From the NCBI GenBank assembly GCA_002179805.1, contig NAVB01003654.1, forward strand, positions 1-12,845: a stretch of 12,845 nt of DNA, read 5' to 3'. Positions within the stretch are counted from its first letter, which is position 1. Every line of letters starts with the position of its first letter. Below are positions 7,155 to 12,845 of this stretch, piece after piece. The DNA comes from Acanthamoeba lenticulata. Its lineage: Eukaryota > Discosea > Longamoebia > Acanthamoebidae. A program made the translations under genes and the position numbers. The notes under the pieces are model-generated. The model searched no databases and was not told the DNA's origin. It saw only the letters and a program-made list of their open reading frames with translations.

Positions 7155-7770
7155 CTAGCCTGGGCGGCGGTTGGCGCACACCCACTGGAGCACGTCGAGA
7201 TGGCCTCCCACAGCTGCATCCACGCACGTCCACTCCGTCAATGGGCAGCCGTTGGCACACGCCCACTGGAGCACCTCGAGATGACCTCCCGAGGCTGCAC
7301 GTGAACACGTTGACTCGTCCCAGAGACAGCCGTTGGCGCGCGCCCACTGGAGCACCTCGAGATGGCCTCCCTCGGCTGCCTTCGCGCACGTCAACTCCGT
7401 CCATGGGCAGCCATTGGCCCGCGCCCACTGGAGCACGTCGAGATGGCCTCCCTCGGCCGCACACGCACACGTCCACTGGTCCCAGGGACAGCCGTTGGCG
7501 CGCGCCCACTGGAGCACCTCGAGATGGCCTCCCCTGGCTGCACCAGCACAAGCAGATGCGGCCCAGGGACATTCATTGGCGCGCGCCCACTGGAGCACCT
7601 CGAGATGGCCTCGCCTGGCTGCATACGCACACGTCTGGTCATCCCAGGGACAGCCGTTGGCGCGCGCCCACTGGAGCACCGCGAGATGGCCTCCCTTGGC
7701 TGCATGCACACATGTCAGCTCGTCCCATGGACAGCCATTGGCGCGAGCCCACTGGAGCACGTGCAGCCAG
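7155..7770 (-). repeat. Tandem 81-bp repeat array encoding ankyrin repeats
   Basis: Eight units of 81 bp with very similar DNA (for example GCCCACTGGAGCACCTCGAG on the plus strand). The conservation extends to silent positions, suggesting recent expansion or gene conversion. Because 81 is divisible by three, long frames also stay open on the opposite strand (7139-7924 and others); these are shadows. Confidence 0.9.
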
Positions 7771-7970
7771 CCCTTTGCTGCAAACTGCTTGCTCAAGTTC
7801 TCCCTTCCTCCTCGTGGCGAGCGCAGTTGAGGTCGCAGGGGAAGGGGACTGCTGGCGGGGGCGGCGATGGTGCGCATCCAGGCGGCGCACACAAAGCGAC
7901 ATGCGACGAGGCTCATGCGGTTGACTTGCTCGAGCACCAGCCCTAGCAGCTCCGGCATGAGTTCGTCCAT
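7155..7970 (-). CDS. F-box protein with C-terminal ankyrin-type repeats
   Basis: Probable substrate-recognition subunit of an SCF ubiquitin ligase. The F-box is expected to bind Skp1 and the repeats the target. The product of about 271 residues starts MDELMPELLGLVLEQVNRMS, an F-box-like N-terminus. A basic, Ala/Pro/Arg-rich linker is followed by eight repeats of 27 residues with consensus GHLEVLQWARANGCPWDxxT and CAxAAxG. The last repeat decays (ANRRPG) before TAG at 7155. I chose ATG 7970 because the truncated paralogue keeps the same (D/N)EELMPEL-like segment and upstream codons are low-complexity. An in-frame ATG at 8093 would add 41 residues rich in Asn, Glu and Lys. No intron is needed. 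This WARANGCPW repeat family is common in amoebae and in giant viruses that infect them. Confidence 0.8.
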   Translation of the reverse strand: MDELMPELLGLVLEQVNRMSLVACRFVCAAWMRTIAAPASSPLPLRPQLRSPRGGRENLSKQFAAKGWLHVLQWARANGCPWDELTCVHAAKGGHLAVLQWARANGCPWDDQTCAYAARRGHLEVLQWARANECPWAASACAGAARGGHLEVLQWARANGCPWDQWTCACAAEGGHLDVLQWARANGCPWTELTCAKAAEGGHLEVLQWARANGCLWDESTCSRAASGGHLEVLQWACANGCPLTEWTCVDAAVGGHLDVLQWVCANRRPG

Positions 7971-7982
7971 CCTCTCTTCTCC

Positions 7983-8043
7983 TCTTCTCTTTGTCTTCAT
8001 TTTCGCTTTCGTTTTCACTTTGTTTTCATTTTCGTTTTCGTTA
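7983..8043 (-). repeat. Low-complexity GAAAAC/GAAAAT tract upstream of the F-box gene
   Basis: On the minus strand this reads as irregular repeats of GAAAAC, GAAAAT and AAAACG. A related shorter tract precedes the truncated F-box copy at 6990-7010, so it was probably included in the duplication. It is either 5' untranslated or an Asn/Glu/Lys-rich N-terminus. Confidence 0.65.
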
Positions 8044-8164
8044 TCAATGATATTTCCGAGTAGGGAGACACCCGGCCACATGCGAGTTCTCATGAAAAGC
8101 CAAAGTAAAAGTAAGTAAGACCAATATCCAGTGACTGCAACACCGCCAGTCAGTCACTCTCGAT

Positions 8165-8190
8165 ACACGCACACGCACACACACACACAC
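8165..8190. repeat. (CA)n dinucleotide microsatellite
   Basis: Alternating CA with two G interruptions, between the F-box gene and the PP2C-like fragment. Confidence 0.9.
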
Positions 8191-8240
8191 GGTCATGTCC
8201 ACCCAGAGGCGCACCAGTTCAACTCCGGAGTTGTATTGCC

Positions 8241-8636
8241 TTAATCAAACAACAACTTGTTGGTCACTTGTTTGGTGGTGCACGAACGCAGGTTTGTGGG
8301 ATCTGACAGATAGGCATTCAGCGATGCGTATCCACCGATGTGACAGACGGTGGTGGGCGCTTCCTGCTGATGTTGTTGTTGCTGGTTGTTGGTGTTGTTC
8401 TTGCATGTGCGGTGTTCCACCACCGTCAATTTCGTAAGCGCCCAGTCTATGCTTTCGCCACTGCGTGTCATCAGATAGGTGGGACTGTTGCCTACCCATG
8501 CTGTCCAGAGTGCGGGGTTGCCTTCCTCCCAGAGAACCAACGAAGCTGTCGTGCCTGTGTCAGCGTCACATGCGCTGGCGTTCGATTCAAGTGCTTGTTG
8601 CATCCGCCAGAAGCCGCGTGTCAGAGCTTCGGTCAT
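8241..8636 (-). pseudogene. PP2C-type protein phosphatase fragment
   Basis: The frame carries DADTGTTASLVLWEEG, then AWVGNSPTYLMTRSGE and IDWALTK. This fits the PP2C segment GTTA, then the VGDSR strand and a following LT(K/R)-like turn. Here GDSR is GNSP. The N-terminal third of the fold, with the DGHGG metal-binding motif, is absent, because the coding match ends at about 8636 where an aldo/keto reductase fragment on the other strand begins. After ALTK the sequence becomes a Gln/Asn-rich tract and similarity stops; an unrecognised intron is possible. The stop is TAA at 8241. Probably a truncated, non-functional copy. The family call is moderate, resting on one motif region. Confidence 0.5.
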
Positions 8637-8638
8637 AA

Positions 8639-8845
8639 GCCGAGACTCCTCCTGATCCGCTCGTGGGTGCGCGCACGTTGGACCAACTCAAGGAGAACCT
8701 GGCCGCGATCGACTTCACCCTCACACCAGACCAGATCGCGCGCCTCGACGAGGTCAGCGCGAAGCCCTTGCGCGACTTGCCCTTCCCCCATAATTGGGGC
8801 ATGGAGCTGACCGAGGGCGCCACCCGCACGCCCAAGCGCTACTAG
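8639..8845 (+). pseudogene. Aldo/keto reductase C-terminal fragment
   Basis: The frame opens after TAA at 8636 and reads VGARTLDQLKENLAAIDFTL, then TPDQIARLDEVSA, ending in TAG at 8843. This is the characteristic end of NADPH-dependent aldo/keto reductases, where the GAR segment sits near the cofactor phosphate. The rest of the barrel, about 250 residues with the Asp-Tyr-Lys-His catalytic set, is not in the window. It is therefore a 3' exon or fragment; a splice acceptor (ATAAG at 8635-8639) exists, but no upstream plus-strand exon is seen. Codon use is GC-rich like the host genes. The identity is sure, the functional status doubtful. Confidence 0.7.
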
Positions 8846-8930
8846 TGTGTTAAAAGCAATGAACGTGTCTTTTCATTGTTGAAAATCAGAAGATAAAACG
8901 ATGATGTAAAAAGGATCAACTCGAGTCGGG

Positions 8931-11650
8931 TCACAGCTGCTCATCGGCGGGGGCGTCGTCAAGCTGGGAAGAGAAGTCAACGTCCGCGCTTGCCGCCAAC
9001 CAGCGCCTCCGCCGGTGCCAGGCGAGCGCAATACCCACGGCGATGGCCACCAGCACGACGCCCACGGCGATGGGGATCGCGACGGCCACGCCCACGATGA
9101 GTCCGACGTCAGAGGACGACGTCGACGTGCCTTGGTCGCCGTCCGAGTTCCGGCCCAGCAGCACGCCCAGGCCCAGGCTCGGATCGTAGGCCACCGAGTG
9201 ATCAAAGGGCGGGAAGAGCAGCTCGAGCGAGTAGTGGCCCTGGTTGCCGGCCGTGCCGTTGACCCAGACCAGGTCAATGCGGCCCAATTGCGTCAAGTTG
9301 CCGTCGACGGCGGCCACGTTGAGCACCTCGACTTGCGCAGCGCTCGTGTCGTTGGCGCCCAGTGTGACGACGAATGTGGTCATGTTCACCTGCGGCGTGT
9401 CGCGCATTCGCTCGACGTGGCCCGCGGTGCCGTTCGTGTTGGCCGTGAGGCCGTCAAGGCGGTAGCGGAGCGTGAAGCCGGCCTTCCGGGCCGCCGCCAC
9501 GCCGCTGCTCAGCGACGCGCTCGGAGCGTTCTTGTTCACGTCGAGGCTGAAGGACCACTTGACCGTGCCGGCCGCGACGAGGAACTCGACCCCACCAAAG
9601 TTCACGCGCCGGGCCTGCGCAAAGTACGTGAACGACTGCGAGACGTTGGTGAAGGCGTCGAGCTGCGAGAGGTAGGTGGTCTTGACGCCGTCGGTCGTGT
9701 TGGTGTCCGTCCGCGATGCGACGTCGAGCCCGGCGCGCGCGTCGTCAAAGCCCAGCGTGAGGCCCGACAGGCTGAGCTGCACGCCCAGGCTCTTGTTGAG
9801 CGCCTTCGCGTCCCCGTAGAGCGCCACCGACGACGCGTTGCTCCCGAACGAGGCCGTCGTGTTGGACAGGCCCACGGCCTGCGGCAGGGGAGACGGCGAC
9901 GGCAGCACCGCGCAGTCATCTGCATTGCACAAACAGACCAGCTCGTGAGCGAATGCGGGCATCAAGGACGGGACGAGGCTCGACGTCGTACTCTCGCGGC
10001 CGGCAGCGTTGAGGCCGGAGAAGATGCGGACCAGCGTGGGCGCCCGCACTTGCTGGCAGCAGTCGGCCGACGAGCCGCAGGCCACGCCGGTCGACGAGGC
10101 GTCGGCCGACTGGGAGATGACCATGTTGGTGAACTGAAGCCACTTGCCTCCGCGCGAGAACTCGACCCCGGTGGCCCCGCCGGAGAGCGCAAAGGTGGCG
10201 TTCCGCAGCTGGGACCACTTGGCCGTCGGGCCGGCGAAGCGAACGCCCGTGGCGCCGTCCACGGTGAAGATGGACGGGCCGCGCGTGTCCCACGCCGTCG
10301 TGGAGTTGACCAGCACGCCCGTGGCCGACTGGGACGCGATCACGGCCAGCCGCCCGTAATGGCCCCAATTGCTGTCGGCGCCCAAGTGCACGCCTGATCA
10401 CGGGAAGGCAAAGGTCAACACAAACCATCAGGATTTGAGGACATGGGCAAGCGACGAGACGAGAGACGAACCGTAGATCTCGCTGCCGGACAGCGTCAAG
10501 CGCGCGAGCGGATAGACGAGGGAATCCATCATGTGAAGCCACAAGCCTCCCGCCGACATGTCCACCGCAGCTGCGGCCGTCGTGCTGACGCCTGGCGTCA
10601 TGGTGATGTCGGCCACCCCGCGCTGGAACCACTGTCCGCCGGGCTCAAAGCGCACCGCTGCGCCAATCGCGACAGACAACATTCGAACATGTCGATGTCT
10701 CGTGAGCTGCCATCGCGCGTGCTCTTCTTGCTTGTCTATCGAAGAGGACGTACCTGGCACGCGGTGGGAGACGAGCATGGAGATGTTCCCGTACTGGTTC
10801 CAGGTCCCGCCAGGCAAGACCACCAGCGCGCCTGTGACCGAGGTGGAGTTGATCGCGACGTTCGCCCACTGGTTCCATGCCCCGGCCACGGTGATGGCTG
10901 GAGCCAATCGGAAAATTGCAAAAATGTGAGCTTTTCCTGAACGAGAACGCAGAAGCGGACGACGTAAACGAACCACTTGAACCACTAATGTCAGTGAAAT
11001 AGAGAGGCGAGTGCGAGTTCAGCCAAGCGTCGCTTTCGACCACCACCTGGGCTGTTTACGCATCATATCACCCGCAGCAGGTGTCAATCAGGCGGAAAAT
11101 GAGCGAACGGTTGTGCAAGAGATCGTACGTACCACCCTGCAAGACGAGCAGGCTCGAGTCTGCAATGTCGAGGTGGGCGGCGCCCGTGAGGGTCAACCAC
11201 TCCCCCGAGTAGACCACCGTCACCGCACCCGTTGGCAGGCTGCCAAGCACAAAATATAAGTCGACAATAAAAGTTCTACCATGTCACAGGAGTTCTGGCC
11301 AGTGCTGGGCACAGCAAACGCGAATGGGGCCTGACCTGAGGTGAAGGTTGGTGTTGATGGAGAAGGCGGTCTCTTGGTCATAGACTCCGGCCTCGACAGA
11401 CACGGTATCGTTCTGAGAGGCCAGGCCAAAGGCCTCGCTGATAGTTGTGGCATTGCAGCCGGACGCACAAACCGTGTCTAGAAGAGATCTTGTCAGAAAA
11501 ACAAACCGGGTGGCATCACATCATGATATTCGTGATATTTGCGGGCAACACGAGGCACATACAAGTTGAAGCTCCGTGGGCAGAGCCCCACAGCGCCACG
11601 AAGGTGACAAGAAGAAGAAGAAAACTCAACACAAAGGGCGGCCGAGCCAT
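8931..11650 (-). CDS. Secreted/type I membrane protein with repetitive, probably beta-helical ectodomain (seven exons)
   Basis: Exons in transcript order: 11563-11650, 11336-11477, 11133-11239, 10983-11051, 10754-10897, 10472-10657, 8931-10393. Introns are 78-96 nt, all GT-AG. Exons sum to 2199 bases, exactly 733 codons, giving 732 residues. Residues 1-27 are a signal peptide (MARPPFVLSFLLLLVTFVAL and on). Next comes a pectin-lyase-type start (ATTISEAFGLASQNDTVSVE, then AGVYDQETAF). About eight loose repeats of roughly 30 residues follow, with the pattern GVxFxxGGxWxQxxN. Then a Cys cluster (ACGSSADCC, later CLCNADDC), a long Ser/Thr-rich domain with many N-glycosylation sites, one transmembrane helix at about 675-704, a stop-transfer HRRRR and a 28-residue acidic tail. 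A surface or adhesion-like role is inference. No pectinolytic active site is seen. Stop TGA at 8931. Confidence 0.85.
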
Positions 11651-11937
11651 CTTTGTGGTCCGAGTTGTCGTAGTCCGTCGTTTGGTGCGGGAAAAGAACA
11701 GAACAGAACAGCCTGATGGAACCTTGCGAAGAAAAACTCAGGAGCGGTAGGCTCGAGGAGTACGAGGAAGAAAAATGCGGAGTTACGCTGGCCAATCCGG
11801 TCTTTTACGGGTTAAAACAAGACAACGAAAAAGCGCAATTCGTAGTCGTTGTTCGGACGACTCTTCCTCGTGGACGGAGCACACGTTGGGTGGTAGAAGA
11901 ATTGTCCAGGGCTCTTCCTGCCCTTCGGGGCGGCGAT
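11651..11937. other. Upstream region of the membrane-protein gene; doubtful 79-aa ORF
   Basis: This should hold the promoter and 5' untranslated region of the minus-strand gene starting at 11650; I recognise no TATA box. A plus-strand ATG at 11716 opens 79 codons (MEPCEEKLRSGRLEEYEEEK) ending at TGA 11953, inside the target-site duplication of the adjacent insertion. It has no known motif and may be chance. A short (GAACA)3 lies near 11696. Confidence 0.35.
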
Positions 11938-12129
11938 AGCTATGATCGTCTTTGACACAGCCACACCCCGGTGACGCGAGACGAAGCACCGCACACCACC
12001 AGAGACGCCACCGCCGCCAACCCACTTGAGCAGGCTGAACCGGGCATGCCGCCCAGCCCTCCAGTAAGGAGGCAGTGTTCTAGGCGTTAATAAACCTTTC
12101 AAAAAAAAAAAAAGCTATGATCCTCTTTG
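11938..12129 (+). mobile_element. Retro-inserted short element or mRNA 3' end with poly(A) tail and 17-bp target-site duplication
   Basis: AGCTATGATCGTCTTTG at 11938-11954 recurs as AGCTATGATCCTCTTTG at 12113-12129 with one mismatch. Between them lie about 158 bp ending in AATAAA (12089) and an A run ending at 12113. Target duplication of this length, a poly(A) tail and a 5'-truncated body are the hallmarks of LINE-type target-primed reverse transcription. The body has no clear ORF or tRNA-like promoter boxes, so it is either a SINE-like element or the 3' untranslated end of a host mRNA. Confidence 0.8.
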
Positions 12130-12170
12130 TTTGGAGGTAAAAGCAAGGGAACAACTGCCCGCGGGGGAGC

Positions 12171-12845
12171 TCAGCGGCCTTTCCTGGCCGCTTGCCACCT
12201 CTGCGTGATGTCTGTGTGCGTGGCATCGCGATCGTCAAACCCAATGAACACAAAGTTGTTGTCGCTGGTGACCACCTCGATGGCGTCGCCTTTCCGCTCC
12301 TGCCGCTTGGTCACGGCGGTCACCGCGCCCCACGGCACCACAATCTGGCCCACGACCACCACGTCCGTTCATGTCAGGACAGCTGATGGGCGTGGAGGCC
12401 ACAACGACAACAACAACTCGTCTTTGTCGGGGCTGGAGTTGATAGAGACGCGTCCTACCTTGGTCACGCCCGCCAGCGCCGACGAGTAGAAGCACAGGCA
12501 GTTGGTGATGATGTAGAGCTTGCCCTTGCACTGGCTCCCGGAGACATATGTACATTTTGTGTCTAGACACGTACGACAAACCACACACAGGTTGGCTCCC
12601 GACGTCGTTTCCATGCGCTGTGGGGCCGGTGGCGTACCGCTGATGAACTTGCTGGACTCGGTGAGGCCGAAGCGCTTGATGAGCTTGGAGGTCATCTTCT
12701 GCGTGCGCTCGTCTTTTCGCTTCTTGAGGCGGGCCTCGCGGGCCTCCTGCTTGGCCCCCTGCTTGGCGGCCTTCTTCTCGCTCTTGTGGCTGTCCTTGCG
12801 CGAAGGGACCTTGTCGTCGCTCGAGGCGGCGCCGTCGCGCGCGCT
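12171..12845 (-). CDS. GRAM-domain protein, C-terminal part (5' end beyond window)
   Basis: Probable membrane-lipid-binding protein; GRAM domains have a PH-like fold. Exons in transcript order: 12845 (window edge) to about 12589, then about 12530/12534 to 12459, then 12344-12171. The second intron (12345-12458, 114 nt) is phase 0. The first (about 54 nt) has alternative boundaries giving NLQCKGK or NLCCKGK. An N-terminal Lys/Glu/Ala-rich helical stretch (KSEKKAAKQGAKQEAREARL) precedes the GRAM domain. The domain is seen as KLIKRFGLTESSKFISG, then KGKLYIITNCLCFYSSALAG, then VVPWGAVTAVTKRQ, then AIEVVTSDNNFVFIGFDDRD, with a final helix ending AARKGR and TGA at 12171. The GRAM domain is at the extreme C-terminus. 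The upstream part and any other domain are not visible. Confidence 0.8.

Noticed and set aside
7139..7924. Plus-strand 261-, 194- and 165-codon ORFs
   Set aside because: They are shadows of the 81-bp ankyrin array; a repeat length divisible by three keeps all frames open.
8340..8810. Plus-strand ORF with an apparent Leu-rich membrane segment
   Set aside because: The Leu run is the complement of the Gln/Asn-rich stretch on the minus strand. It starts at GTG and merges into frames antisense to the PP2C-like fragment.
9015..10397. 460-codon plus-strand ORF
   Set aside because: It lies antisense to the GC-rich last exon of the membrane-protein gene. Its product is a His/Arg/Asp/Gly-rich low-complexity chain, as expected from reverse frames of GC3-rich coding DNA, while the minus-strand model closes exactly in frame with a signal peptide and membrane helix.

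Overview
Eukaryotic nuclear DNA. The evidence is short GT-AG introns (54-154 nt) with CTAAC/CTAAT-like branch points, often GTACG-type donors, AATAAA signals and no bacterial ribosome binding sites. The gene content (FkbM-type membrane methyltransferase, nitrilase, F-box/ankyrin protein, GRAM protein, repetitive secreted membrane protein) and GC-rich coding sequence fit a free-living amoebozoan of the Acanthamoeba/Balamuthia kind. That is inference, and I cannot fix the species.

Layout. 1-1225: an intact type II membrane FkbM-family methyltransferase gene (+) ending in a pentanucleotide microsatellite. 1454-2856: a five-exon nitrilase-family gene (+) with all three catalytic residues, no visible start codon, and a 3' end that runs into foreign-looking DNA. 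2800-6440: an AT-richer island unlike its flanks, probably mobile-element derived. It holds a 58-codon ORF (+), a degenerate beta-class DNA methyltransferase fused to a RING-H2-like finger (-), an unrecognised ORF (-), and an unrecognised spliced reading frame (+) whose four internal stops are all TGA. Three copies of a TGTATTC(T/C)AGAATACA-type palindrome sit at the joints between these pieces and suggest that the methyltransferase segment has been inverted.

6440-8240: a doubtful ORF, a truncated F-box copy, and an intact F-box gene with eight 27-residue ankyrin-type repeats (-). 8241-8845: a PP2C-like fragment (-) and an aldo/keto reductase C-terminus (+), both 5'-truncated and meeting within 3 bases. 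8931-11650: a seven-exon gene (-) for a signal-peptide-bearing, single-pass protein with a repetitive, probably beta-helical ectodomain. Its exon lengths sum to exactly 733 codons. 11938-12129: a short retro-inserted element with a poly(A) tail and a 17-bp target-site duplication. 12171-12845: the 3' part of a GRAM-domain gene (-), cut by the window end.

The host genes do not form a pathway. The coherent story is genome dynamics: one mobile-type island with a decayed DNA-modification gene, one retro-insertion, one local duplication and one chimeric junction in 12.8 kb. Gene models rest on reading frames, splice phase and motif recognition only.
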